Shown piece by piece: positions 1-6,884 of a stretch of 22,507 bases of DNA. The stretch comes from an uncultured Oscillospiraceae bacterium (GTDB taxonomy: Bacteria; Bacillota_A; Clostridia; Oscillospirales; Acutalibacteraceae). The first letter of the stretch is position 1, and each line of letters begins with the position of its first letter. The notes beneath the pieces are model-generated. The model was not told where the DNA came from and made no database searches. It saw only the letters and a program-made list of their open reading frames with translations. The stretch is taken from the NCBI GenBank assembly GCA_910589395.1, contig CAJUTL010000041.1, positions 1-22,507 of the forward strand. Direction: 5' to 3'. Both the position numbers and the translations under genes were made by a program.

Positions 1-81
1 CTTCGCTCGGAATGACAGGAGGGTGGTGTGCAGATAACCGCTAAATTCCAATTTAACAGCTTACTTATGGTCGGTCAGAAA
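1..81. repeat. Truncated copy of a dispersed composite repeat (left edge)
   Basis: Bases 1-22 are the end of a palindromic element whose reverse complement reads TCCTGTCATTCCGAGCGAAG. Bases 29-81, reverse-complemented, match 22131-22186 almost base for base, sharing CCATAAGTAAGCTG and AAATTGGAATTT. The copy is therefore inverted relative to the one at the right end of the window. It runs up to the stop codon of the TetR gene and continues beyond the window. Confidence 0.8.
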
Positions 82-675
82 TTACCCTTCTGCACCAAGC
101 AGCTCCGGGTCATAGATCAGAGAAGCGGGGAAGGAAAAGCCGGTCAGCTGTTCCCGCAGGGGCTCGGGCATTCCTGCCAGCAGCCAGCTTCTCAGGTCCA
201 GGGGCGGCTTTTCCATGCCGGAGCGCACCCATTCTATAGACATTTCAATTCCGCCGCTGGTATACAGCCGCAAAAGGAAATCGGTGAAGGGCTCGGGAGC
301 TTTTCCTGTGCGGAAGAGAATAACACGCCGGTACAGGCCTTCTGTATAATCCCTCATAATGCGGTACAGTGTGTTGTCATCCGCACAGCGGGTCAGCCGG
401 TAATAGAACTCCCGGTGCGCTTGAAGCGCAAGGGTCATCCGGTCTATCATTTCCTCCCAGGCAACGTGTTTCAGGTCCTGAAACACAGCGGCAAAATCCT
501 GCCCGTAGATCCATCGCAGCAGATCGTCCCGGGTATGGAAATACCGGTAAAAGACCTGCCTGGTCAAGCCGCATTCCGTGGTGATATCCCGAACGCTGAT
601 GTGCTTTAGGGTTTTTCGTTTCAGCAAAGCGAAAAGCCCTTCGGCAAGACGAATGCGAACACTTTCGGTTGGCAT
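82..675 (-). CDS. TetR/AcrR-family transcriptional regulator
   Basis: A 197-residue protein with the TetR layout. The N-terminal DNA-binding helices include the recognition segment DITTECGLTRQVFYRYF (about residues 30-46), the classic TetR helix-turn-helix followed by YxYF. The C-terminal half contains YTSGGIEMSIEW, which resembles the ligand/dimerisation domain of the TetR_C_8 group (dihydroxyacetone-kinase-regulator type). The ATG is preceded by GAGAGGAG about 11 nt upstream on the minus strand. It is divergent from a short-chain dehydrogenase, and the 135-bp gap holds a candidate TetR-type dyad (697-719). The usual arrangement suggests it represses itself and/or that dehydrogenase; this is inference, and no ligand can be named. 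Its 3' end touches a repeat and has no ordinary terminator. Confidence 0.88.
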   Translation of the reverse strand: MPTESVRIRLAEGLFALLKRKTLKHISVRDITTECGLTRQVFYRYFHTRDDLLRWIYGQDFAAVFQDLKHVAWEEMIDRMTLALQAHREFYYRLTRCADDNTLYRIMRDYTEGLYRRVILFRTGKAPEPFTDFLLRLYTSGGIEMSIEWVRSGMEKPPLDLRSWLLAGMPEPLREQLTGFSFPASLIYDPELLGAEG

Positions 676-696
676 GGCGAAAAAACTCCTCTCGCG

Positions 697-719
697 TTGA
701 CAGTTTTCAAAAAGTGCAA
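697..719. promoter_or_regulatory. Candidate TetR operator (23-bp dyad)
   Basis: The dyad has the form TTG-N4-TTTT-C-AAAA-N4-CAA centred on one base. Both arms agree at TTG/CAA and TTTT/AAAA. It lies in the divergent promoter region, 22 bp upstream of the TetR start, where it would cover TetR initiation. Spacing and symmetry suit a TetR dimer site; binding is inferred. Confidence 0.45.
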
Positions 720-720
720 C

Positions 721-749
721 GGGACAAACGCAATCGACTATGTTACAAT
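721..749 (+). promoter_or_regulatory. Candidate sigma-A promoter for the short-chain dehydrogenase
   Basis: GGGACA (721-726), a 17-bp spacer and TACAAT (744-749). The -10 is good and the -35 matches TTGACA at 4 of 6. A perfect TTGACA at 697-702 is too far from this -10 to pair with it and belongs to the candidate operator. Confidence 0.4.
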
Positions 750-810
750 ATTATCAAACTTAAAAGCTGCGGCCGCGGCTTGAAGAAATTTGATCAAAGG
801 AGAGGTTCCA

Positions 811-1551
811 ATGAAAACTGCTATCATCACCGGCGGCTCCCGTGGTATTGGAGAGGCCATGACCCTCAAGCTGGGGGAAATGGGCTACAATGTAGTCGTC
901 AACTATCGTTCCGACAGCTCCAAGGCCCTCACGGAAAACGTGATCGCCAAGCTGAAAGCGGACTACGGTGTAGAAGGCCTGGCCGTTCAGGCTGACGTTT
1001 CCAAATACGAGGACTGCGAAAGGCTGGTCAAAGCCGCAGTGGAAGCCTTTGGAGAGAAAATCGACGTGCTGGTAAACAATGCCGGTATTACCAATAATGC
1101 CGCCTTCTGCGAGCTTCCCCGTGAAAAGTATATGTCCGTGCTGGAAACCAACCTGATCAGCGCTTTCCATATGTGCCATTTTGTGGTGCCCTACATGGTA
1201 AAGGCGAATGAGGGCTGTGTGGTAAATACTTCCTCCATCGGCGGCCTGATGGGCGTTGCCAATCAGGCGGATTACTGCGCCTCCAAGGCGGGCCTGATCG
1301 GTATGACCCGTGCCTTGGCAATGGAATTTGGCAAGCAGAATATCCGCTTTAACTGCATCTGCCCCGGCATGATCTGGACAGATATGCTTCGCGGCGTAAA
1401 CCAGGATGAGGTAGCCGCTCTGGCCCAGTCCATTCCCATGGGGAAAATCGGCGACGTGGAGGATATCGCCAACGCCATGGAATTCCTCATCAAGGATAAG
1501 TACATGACCGGACAGTATGTTTCTCCCAACGGCGGCATTTATATGCCCTAA
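811..1551 (+). CDS. Short-chain dehydrogenase/reductase, FabG-like (3-oxoacyl-ACP reductase type)
   Basis: A 246-residue classical SDR. It has the Rossmann nucleotide motif TGGSRGIG (residues 8-15), NNAG (89-92), the catalytic Asn in LETNLISAF (113), the active-site Ser in NTSSIGG (about 141) and YCASK with Tyr155/Lys159. Length and motif order match FabG-type 3-oxoacyl-[ACP] reductases, which reduce beta-ketoacyl thioesters with NADPH. Acetoacetyl-CoA reductases and other alcohol dehydrogenases share the same signature, so the substrate is open. The start at 811 follows AAAGGAGAGG with good spacing; an in-frame start 21 nt upstream has no such site. It stands alone, divergent from a TetR regulator, with no other fatty-acid genes nearby. 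This favours a regulated accessory reductase over the housekeeping FabG. Confidence 0.85.
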   Translation: MKTAIITGGSRGIGEAMTLKLGEMGYNVVVNYRSDSSKALTENVIAKLKADYGVEGLAVQADVSKYEDCERLVKAAVEAFGEKIDVLVNNAGITNNAAFCELPREKYMSVLETNLISAFHMCHFVVPYMVKANEGCVVNTSSIGGLMGVANQADYCASKAGLIGMTRALAMEFGKQNIRFNCICPGMIWTDMLRGVNQDEVAALAQSIPMGKIGDVEDIANAMEFLIKDKYMTGQYVSPNGGIYMP

Positions 1552-1575
1552 GTGTCTAAAAGAATAGAAAAGGAA

Positions 1576-1618
1576 AAAGCGGTACCCTGGCTCTATTGAA
1601 CCGGGGTACTGCTTTTTT
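1576..1618 (+). terminator. Bidirectional intrinsic terminator between the SDR gene and gpmI
   Basis: A 15-bp stem (AAAGCGGTACCCTGG, 1576-1590, with 1601-1615, including G-U pairs), a 10-nt loop and a T run at 1613-1618. On the minus strand the same stem is followed by CTTTTTCCTTTT, so it can also end the tpiA-gpmI transcript. Confidence 0.8.
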
Positions 1619-1628
1619 GATTTCCCGT

Positions 1629-1661
1629 CTATTTTACAATGCTTTTCCCCGGTAGTTCCTG
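1629..1661 (-). pseudogene. Relic resembling a second gpmI 3' end
   Basis: Read on the minus strand, these 33 bases encode QELPGKSIVK and then a stop. This parallels the end of the neighbouring gpmI, KEMTGESIIK and stop. The aligned 30-nt segments agree at about 21 positions, including AAAGCATT and the A-rich stop context. It lies 28 nt beyond the gpmI stop in the same orientation and codes for nothing on its own. It looks like the remaining tail of a duplicated or replaced gpmI; chance similarity over such a short segment cannot be excluded. Confidence 0.4.
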
Positions 1662-1688
1662 AAGAAATGGCGAGATAAGGGGCGCTTT

Positions 1689-3200
1689 TTATTTGATAAT
1701 GCTTTCCCCGGTCATTTCTTTGGGCTGGGGCAGCCCCAGCACCTTCAGCATCGTAGGGGCGATATCCGCCAGAACGCCGCCCTTGCGCAGCTCACAGGGG
1801 TGATTGATCACGCAGAAGGGAACAGGATTCGTGGTGTGAGCGGTAAAGGGTGTGCCATCGGCGTCTACCATTTTATCAGCGTTGCCGTGGTCGGCGGTAA
1901 GCAGCACGCAGCCGCCCATTTCCTTCACAGCCTCTACCACCCGGCCCACACAGGTGTCCACAGCCTCCACTGCCTTGACGGCTGCCTCAAACACGCCGGT
2001 ATGGCCTACCATGTCGCAGTTGGCGAAATTCAGGATCAGCGCGTCGTATTTGCCGGATCTTACAGCCTCCACCATTTTATCCGTCACCTCATAGGCGCTC
2101 ATCTCCGGCTGGAGATCATAGGTGGCAACGGCTGGGGATTTTACCAGAATACGATCCTCTCCGGGGTACTGTTTTTCCACGCCGCCGTTAAAGAAGAAGG
2201 TAACATGGGCGTATTTCTCGGTCTCGGCAATGCGAAGCTGAGTCAACCCATTTTTGGAAAGATACTCGCCGAAGGTGTTTTCCAGAGACTCCGGTTTGTA
2301 GGCCACCTCCACATTGGGCATGGTGGCGTCGTACTGGGTCATGCACACATAGGTGAGGGGGAAGAAGCCCTTTTTGCGCTGGAAACCGGAAAAATCCGGG
2401 TCTACTAGCGTGCGGGTGATCTCCCTGGCCCGGTCGGGACGGAAATTGTAGAAGATCACGGAATCACCCTCAGAGATGGGGGCGGCCCCGTCGCATACCA
2501 CCGGCACTACAAATTCATCGGTAACTTCCTTGTCATAGGAATTCTGCACAGCGCAAACAGGGCAGGGGGCATGCTCGCCCTCGCCATATACCATGGCGGC
2601 ATAAGCCTTTTCCACACGCTCCCAGCGGTTATCGCGATCCATGGCATAGTAACGGCCCATTACAGTGGCGACCTTGCCAACGCCGATTTCCTGAAGCTTT
2701 TCCTGAAGCTCCTCCACATAGGCCTTGCCGCTGCTGGGGGGGACGTCACGGCCGTCCAGAAAGCAGTGAACGTAGACCTTTGTAAGCTCCATACGCTTTG
2801 CCATTTCCAGCAGGGCGTAAAGATGGCTGTTATGGCTGTGTACACCGCCATCGGACAGCAACCCCATGAAATGCAGTGCCTTGCCGTTTTCCCTGGCTGA
2901 GGTCATGGCATGAACCAGCGCCTCGTTTTTGTCCATATCGCCGTCCTGGGCGGATTTTGTAATACGGGTCAGCTCCTGGTACACAATGCGGCCCGCACCG
3001 ATATTGGTGTGGCCTACTTCACTGTTTCCCATCTGGCCGTCGGGCAAGCCAACGTCCATACCGGAAGCGCCGATCTGCGTGACCGGGTTTTCCTTCAAAA
3101 TCTGATCCAAATTCGGAGTTTTGGCGGCCACAATGGCGTTGCCCTCATCAGGCGCGATGCCGAAGCCGTCCAATATCATCAAAACAAGAGGTTTTTTCAT
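1689..3200 (-). CDS. gpmI: 2,3-bisphosphoglycerate-independent phosphoglycerate mutase
   Basis: A 503-residue cytosolic glycolytic enzyme interconverting 3- and 2-phosphoglycerate without bisphosphoglycerate, using two Mn ions. It belongs to the alkaline-phosphatase superfamily. Visible signatures are LMILDGFG near the N-terminus (metal-binding Asp11), the phosphoserine nucleophile in MGNSEVGHTN (Ser60), YAMDRDNRW, the metal site TADHGNADKM and HTTNPVP near the end. The length is normal for the family. The ATG at 3200 is preceded by AAAGGA; an upstream in-frame extension has no ribosome site and is not conserved in character. It follows tpiA by 53 bp on the same strand and is almost surely cotranscribed with it. 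Transcription should end at the bidirectional hairpin at 1576-1618. Confidence 0.97.
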   Translation of the reverse strand: MKKPLVLMILDGFGIAPDEGNAIVAAKTPNLDQILKENPVTQIGASGMDVGLPDGQMGNSEVGHTNIGAGRIVYQELTRITKSAQDGDMDKNEALVHAMTSARENGKALHFMGLLSDGGVHSHNSHLYALLEMAKRMELTKVYVHCFLDGRDVPPSSGKAYVEELQEKLQEIGVGKVATVMGRYYAMDRDNRWERVEKAYAAMVYGEGEHAPCPVCAVQNSYDKEVTDEFVVPVVCDGAAPISEGDSVIFYNFRPDRAREITRTLVDPDFSGFQRKKGFFPLTYVCMTQYDATMPNVEVAYKPESLENTFGEYLSKNGLTQLRIAETEKYAHVTFFFNGGVEKQYPGEDRILVKSPAVATYDLQPEMSAYEVTDKMVEAVRSGKYDALILNFANCDMVGHTGVFEAAVKAVEAVDTCVGRVVEAVKEMGGCVLLTADHGNADKMVDADGTPFTAHTTNPVPFCVINHPCELRKGGVLADIAPTMLKVLGLPQPKEMTGESIIK

Positions 3201-3253
3201 AGATGCGCGTCCTTTCTTTGACCACAGAACGAAATTCAAAAGAGCAGGAATAC

Positions 3254-4024
3254 TTAGCCCTTGGTGGCTGCTTCCACAATAGCGGCAAAATCATTGGGCT
3301 TTAAGGAAGCGCCGCCAATGAGCCCGCCGTCTACGTCAGGCTGGGCAAGAAGCTCCGCAGCGTTACCCGCGTTCATAGAACCGCCGTACTGAATGGTAAT
3401 GCCATCGGCGGAAGCCTTTCCGTACAGCTCGGCGATCACCTCGCGAATGGTGTGGCAAACCTCGTTAGCCTGTTCGGCGGTAGCGGTTCTGCCGGTGCCA
3501 ATGGCCCATACAGGCTCATAGGCGATAATGACGCGTTTCAGCTCTTCCGCGGAAACACCGCCCAGAGCGATCTTTGTCTGCATGGCGCAAAGCTCAGCAG
3601 TGATGCCCTGTTCCCGCTGCTCCAGGGTCTCGCCTACGCAGAGGATCACGGTAAGGCCCGCGTCCAAAGCGGCCCGCACGCGCTTCTGAACAGTCGCATC
3701 GGTTTCGCCAAAGTATTGGCGGCGCTCGCTGTGGCCGATGATCACGATTTGAATTCCCATAGATCTGAGCATATCGGCAGAGATCTCACCGGTAAAGGCG
3801 CCGCTCTTTTCCCAATGGCAGTTTTCCGCGCCGATCTGAATGTTGGTGCCCTCAGCGGCCTCCTGGGCGGCGGTGAGATCCACAAAGGGAGTGCAGGCGA
3901 TCACCTCGCACCCGGCGTCCTTTACCAGGGGGGCAATGGCGGAAATCAACTCTCTTGCCTCGGCGGGGGTCTTGTTCATTTTCCAGTTTCCGGCAATAAC
4001 AGCCTTTCTCAATGCTTTGTTCAT
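3254..4024 (-). CDS. tpiA: Triose-phosphate isomerase
   Basis: A 256-residue TIM-barrel enzyme interconverting dihydroxyacetone phosphate and glyceraldehyde 3-phosphate in the cytosol. The family signatures are intact: GNWKMN with substrate-binding Asn13/Lys15, IIGHSERRQ with the electrophilic His98, AYEPVWAIGTG with the catalytic base Glu170 and mobile loop 6, and YGGSMN in the phosphate site. The length is the usual ~250. The ATG follows GGAAAGGA at normal spacing. It sits between pgk (upstream, across a terminator hairpin) and gpmI (53 bp downstream). No strong promoter is visible in the 75-bp gap from pgk, so expression may depend on partial read-through of the hairpin at 4073-4099. Confidence 0.97.
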   Translation of the reverse strand: MNKALRKAVIAGNWKMNKTPAEARELISAIAPLVKDAGCEVIACTPFVDLTAAQEAAEGTNIQIGAENCHWEKSGAFTGEISADMLRSMGIQIVIIGHSERRQYFGETDATVQKRVRAALDAGLTVILCVGETLEQREQGITAELCAMQTKIALGGVSAEELKRVIIAYEPVWAIGTGRTATAEQANEVCHTIREVIAELYGKASADGITIQYGGSMNAGNAAELLAQPDVDGGLIGGASLKPNDFAAIVEAATKG

Positions 4025-4047
4025 GTTGTATCGATCCTTTCCAAAGT

Positions 4048-4074
4048 CTAATTACTAAATACTAAATAACTAAA
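4048..4074. repeat. TTAGT-rich short repeat, locus A
   Basis: The minus strand reads TAGTTATTTAGTATTTAGTAATTAG, an array of TTAG/TAGT units between pgk and tpiA. It is the most diverged of five similar AT-rich segments in the window. As at three of the others, its plus strand is followed by A(n)GGG. Confidence 0.45.
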
Positions 4075-4099
4075 AAGGGCGGTTTTACCGCCCTTTTTC
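4073..4099 (-). terminator. Intrinsic terminator/attenuator between pgk and tpiA
   Basis: A perfect 12-bp stem (AAAAAGGGCGGT with its complement) and a 3-nt loop, beginning one base after the pgk stop codon. A and T tracts make it work in either orientation. It should end most pgk transcripts and lower expression of tpiA-gpmI relative to pgk. Confidence 0.8.
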
Positions 4100-5398
4100 T
4101 TACTTCTCGTTCAGGCAGGCAATGCCGGGCAGCTCCAGGCCCTCCAGGAACTCCAGAGAAGCTCCGCCGCCGGTGGAGATATGGGTCATCTTGTCGGCAA
4201 AGCCCAGCTTTTCCACAGCGGCCGCGGAATCACCGCCGCCGATGATAGAGATCGCGCCGCTTTCCGCTACCGCCTTTGCCACACCGACGGTGCCGGCAGC
4301 AAAGTTTTCCCATTCGGAAACGCCCATGGGGCCATTCCACACCACAGTGCCCGCGCCCTTAATGGCCTCGGTGAACAGCTCAATGGTCTTGGGGCCGATA
4401 TCCAGGCCCATCCAGCCTTCGGGAATATTGTCGGAAGGAACCTCCTGGCTTTCGGTATTGGGATCGTATTCCTTGCCCACCTTGTTATCCACAGGCAGCA
4501 GGAATTTTACGCCGTTCTTTTCCGCATTTGCCATAGTCTCCTTGGCAAGCTCCAGCTTGTCTTCCTCGCAAATGGAGGTGCCGATGGGGTGGCCCATGGA
4601 CTTTAAGAAGGTGTAGGCCATGCCGCCGCCGATGATCAGGGTATCCACCTTGCTGATCAGGTTGTCGATCACGCCGATCTTATCGGAAACCTTCGCGCCG
4701 CCCAGAATGGCCACAAAGGGGCGCTTCGGCTCAGTGAGCGCGCCGCCCATCACAGTGATCTCCTTCTGGATCAGGTAGCCGCACACGGCGGGCAGATAGT
4801 GGGAAACGCCTTCGGTGGAGGCGTGAGCGCGGTGGGCGGTGCCGAACGCGTCGTTGACATAGATCTCAGCCATAGAGGCGAGCTCCTTGGCGAAATCGGG
4901 ATCGTTTTTTGTCTCTTCGGCGTGGAAGCGGATATTTTCCAGAATCATTACCTCGCCGTCCTTCAGGGCGGCGGCCTTTGCCTTGGCGTCGGGGCCGATG
5001 CAGTCAGCGGCCATGACCACGTTTTTGCCCAGCAGTTTTCCCAGCTCTACGGCAACAGGGGCCAGAGAGAACTTCTTCACATCGTCCTTGGCGGCCTCCA
5101 GAGCCTTGGCGGTGGCTTCCGCCTGCTCGCTTTCAGGCAGCGCCTCAATCTTTTTCTTTTCCTTCTTATCCAGCTTCACCGTATCGTTGAGGATATTGTG
5201 GGGGCGGCCCATGTGAGAACAAAGGATCACCTTCGCGCCGTGATCGGCAAGGTACTTCACAGTAGGCAGCGCGCCTACGATACGCTTGGTATCGGTGATC
5301 GCGCCGTCCTTCATGGGAACATTGAAGTCGCAGCGAACCAGCACGCGCTTGCCGCTGACGTCGATATCCTCGACGGTTTTCTTGTTCAGGTAGTTCAT
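4100..5398 (-). CDS. pgk: Phosphoglycerate kinase
   Basis: A 432-residue cytosolic enzyme that makes ATP from 1,3-bisphosphoglycerate and ADP. Signatures are VRCDFNVPMKDG (substrate-binding N-domain), SHMGRP (62-66), NDAFGTAHRAHAS, GGAKVSDKIGVI, the nucleotide-site stretch VVWNGPMGVSE and the C-terminal STGGGASLEFLEG. The family usually has about 390-415 residues. The extra length is a lysine/glutamate/alanine-rich insertion at about 68-107, between SHMGRP and the SLAPVA helix. The start at 5398 follows AAAAGGAG; a longer in-frame reading would cover the promoter and is rejected. A promoter at 5460-5488 and a terminator directly after the stop make it largely its own transcription unit. Confidence 0.97.
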   Translation of the reverse strand: MNYLNKKTVEDIDVSGKRVLVRCDFNVPMKDGAITDTKRIVGALPTVKYLADHGAKVILCSHMGRPHNILNDTVKLDKKEKKKIEALPESEQAEATAKALEAAKDDVKKFSLAPVAVELGKLLGKNVVMAADCIGPDAKAKAAALKDGEVMILENIRFHAEETKNDPDFAKELASMAEIYVNDAFGTAHRAHASTEGVSHYLPAVCGYLIQKEITVMGGALTEPKRPFVAILGGAKVSDKIGVIDNLISKVDTLIIGGGMAYTFLKSMGHPIGTSICEEDKLELAKETMANAEKNGVKFLLPVDNKVGKEYDPNTESQEVPSDNIPEGWMGLDIGPKTIELFTEAIKGAGTVVWNGPMGVSEWENFAAGTVGVAKAVAESGAISIIGGGDSAAAVEKLGFADKMTHISTGGGASLEFLEGLELPGIACLNEK

Positions 5399-5459
5399 GT
5401 TGTCTGCACTCCTTTTATAAAAAATTGAGTTTGCGAAACAGTGGATTGACCTACTGATA

Positions 5460-5488
5460 ATTGTATAACAATTTGCGGCGCTTTTCAA
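5460..5488 (-). promoter_or_regulatory. Candidate sigma-A promoter of pgk
   Basis: On the minus strand: TTGAAA (5483-5488), a 17-bp spacer and TACAAT (5460-5465). It lies about 62 bp upstream of the pgk ATG. The -35 overlaps the arm of a 12-bp inverted repeat (5475-5512). Confidence 0.6.
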
Positions 5489-5519
5489 GCCAAACTTTGG
5501 GAAAAGCGCCGCGTTTTTT
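5475..5519 (+). terminator. Long hairpin overlapping the pgk -35, plus-oriented terminator shape
   Basis: A perfect 12-bp stem GCGGCGCTTTTC / GAAAAGCGCCGC (5475-5486 with 5501-5512) and a 14-nt loop containing a small inner repeat CCAAACTTTGG. On the plus strand it is followed by GTTTTTT, an intrinsic-terminator shape, although no plus-strand gene precedes it. On the minus strand it may end the upstream kinase-like transcript or act as a pgk control site. Confidence 0.55.
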
Positions 5520-5583
5520 GAATTATTTTCCTTTTACCACCGGTTCCGTTTTCCGAAACGGCTGTTGAGGGCGAGAAAAAGGG

Positions 5584-6162
5584 TCACCGGGAGACCAGGG
5601 AGGAAAGCAGCTCCTCCATTACCTGTTCCCGGTTCCGGGAAGTCTCATAGCAGGGCAGGCCGTACTTTTCACATTGCTCCCGGATCAAAATGCTTTGCTC
5701 CACCAGATAGTGGCAGCCCTCCATTCGCTCTTCGTCGGAGAGATAGTAGGAATAATCCTGGGGCGTGTCAAACTCCTTCTGGATCTGAAACCGCTCCTCC
5801 GGTGTTACGTCGCCGGTGACGAGATACAGGATCCCGCAGCGCTTGGAGTCAATGCAGTTTACATAATCCTCCGGCAGCAGCTGATACATATCGAAAACCA
5901 CGCCGTACTCCTGCTCGTCATATTCGCCGCTGTCGATCATGGCCTGGAGGAAGGGGGCCATTTTTTTGCTGATAACCTGTAAGGTTTCCAGAGAGGAAAG
6001 GCCCTGGTAGGTGTTGACCCCGGTGTCGGGGAAACAGGCCTCAAACCCGGCAATGATGGAATCCACGCTGATGTGCTGATAGCCGAAGCGCCTGGAGACC
6101 TGTGCGGAGAGCTTGCTTTTTCCCGCCCTGGGCACCCCGGAAATGATCATGTATTTTTTCAT
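5584..6162 (-). CDS. P-loop kinase-like ATP-binding protein (adenylate-kinase-like fold)
   Basis: A 192-residue cytosolic protein with Walker A motif GVPRAGKS at residues 9-16, followed by LSAQVSRRFGYQHISVDSI. That arrangement is typical of small nucleoside/shikimate/AAA-type kinases, with an acidic residue ending strand 2. The C-terminal part, with YLVTGDVTPEERF and GLPCYETS, is consistent with the lid/acceptor region of a P-loop kinase, but I see no signature fixing the substrate. The ATG at 6162 is chosen because GAGG lies 8 nt upstream; an upstream in-frame start lacks this. It is alone, 185 bp upstream of pgk and downstream of the MITE-like element at 6211-6370, which separates it from the GNAT gene and may supply part of its upstream region. 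Confidence 0.75.
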   Translation of the reverse strand: MKKYMIISGVPRAGKSKLSAQVSRRFGYQHISVDSIIAGFEACFPDTGVNTYQGLSSLETLQVISKKMAPFLQAMIDSGEYDEQEYGVVFDMYQLLPEDYVNCIDSKRCGILYLVTGDVTPEERFQIQKEFDTPQDYSYYLSDEERMEGCHYLVEQSILIREQCEKYGLPCYETSRNREQVMEELLSSLVSR

Positions 6163-6210
6163 ATGGATAACCTCGCTTGGTGAGCTTGGCGGCAAACCGC
6201 TTTTTTCTTA

Positions 6211-6370
6211 GAACTTGTACCGATAGGATACATGTGCAGATTTTCGAGCGGATTTTACCGGGAACAAGGCGTGAAAACGCAGGAAATCTTGCGGTTTTCA
6301 AGTTTTCACAACGCAGCTCCCGATAAAATCTGCCGGAAAGCTGTGCATTTTATTCTATTGGTACAAGTTC
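6211..6370. mobile_element. MITE-like 160-bp imperfect inverted-repeat element
   Basis: The termini GAACTTGTAC (6211-6220) and GTACAAGTTC (6361-6370) are perfect inverted repeats. The similarity continues inward over most of both arms, for example GGATTTTACCGGGA in one arm against TCCCGATAAAATC in the other, and GTGAAAAC against GTTTTCAC. It is flanked by the direct repeat TTA on each side (6208-6210, 6371-6373), as expected for a small target-site duplication. The right TTA is the stop codon of the GNAT gene. No transposase is encoded, so this is a non-autonomous element or a structured intergenic repeat. Confidence 0.75.
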
Positions 6371-6817
6371 TTATATTCTCTTACGAAGCCAAAAGGATAT
6401 TTTTTGATATCCCAAATGTTCATAGAACTCGTGTGCGCCTGTCCGCTGAAAACCGGATGTAATTCCAATCAGGGAAATATTTCGCTCTCTTGCCAATTCC
6501 TCAACACGTTCCATCAGCGTTTTTCCTATGCCGCAGTGTTGAAACTCAGGCAAAACAGCAAGTTCATTCACTTGAATGTAGCCGTTGGGTAAGTTGAACG
6601 CTAAAACTTCAACGGTCGTGACCAGACCCACGACATTGCCGTTTGTTTCGGCAACAAAAGTCCGGTAGCGGCTGTCATGTTTCATCATCTCACGGATTTG
6701 GGCAAAAGATTCATCGGTTACCCTTGGGTCGCCAAGCGCAGTACGCCAGACCTTTGCTGCGGGCAGATAATCTCTGCTTTCAATATCCCTGACAGCTATG
6801 CCATGATTCGCGTCCAT
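6371..6817 (-). CDS. GNAT-family N-acetyltransferase
   Basis: A 148-residue acetyl-CoA-dependent acetyltransferase of the GNAT superfamily. The core runs from VAETNGNVVGLVTTVE (beta2-beta4) into VNELAVLPEFQHCGIGKTLM (83-102). This contains motif A, Q-x-x-G-x-G, which binds the acetyl-CoA pyrophosphate. It ends with FYEHLGYQK, the typical beta6/beta7 end of the fold. The acceptor substrate cannot be read from the sequence. The ATG at 6817 is supported by AGGAGGG upstream; the longer in-frame start at 6868 lies inside the TTAG-type repeat. The gene is 67 bp downstream of the ABC permease and its stop codon forms the edge of the MITE-like element. Confidence 0.88.
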   Translation of the reverse strand: MDANHGIAVRDIESRDYLPAAKVWRTALGDPRVTDESFAQIREMMKHDSRYRTFVAETNGNVVGLVTTVEVLAFNLPNGYIQVNELAVLPEFQHCGIGKTLMERVEELARERNISLIGITSGFQRTGAHEFYEHLGYQKISFWLRKRI

Positions 6818-6861
6818 TAGGAAACCCTCCTGCAGGCCTATTTTGAGTATTCCGATCCCTG

Positions 6862-6884
6862 CTAACATCTAACAACTAATTACT
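6862..6884. repeat. TTAGT-rich short repeat, locus B
   Basis: The minus strand reads TTAGTTGTTAGATGTTAG and shares the 17-mer TAGTTGTTAGATGTTAG exactly with locus C (11787-11818) in opposite orientation. It ends at the stop codon of the FtsX-type permease. Confidence 0.65.

Noticed and set aside
697..702. Perfect TTGACA as -35 of the SDR promoter
   Set aside because: No acceptable -10 lies 16-18 bp downstream; the hexamer fits better as part of the dyad operator.
6189..6206. GCGG-CAAA-CCGC followed by TTTTTT, a possible plus-strand terminator
   Set aside because: The stem is only about 4-5 bp and there is no plus-strand gene to terminate.
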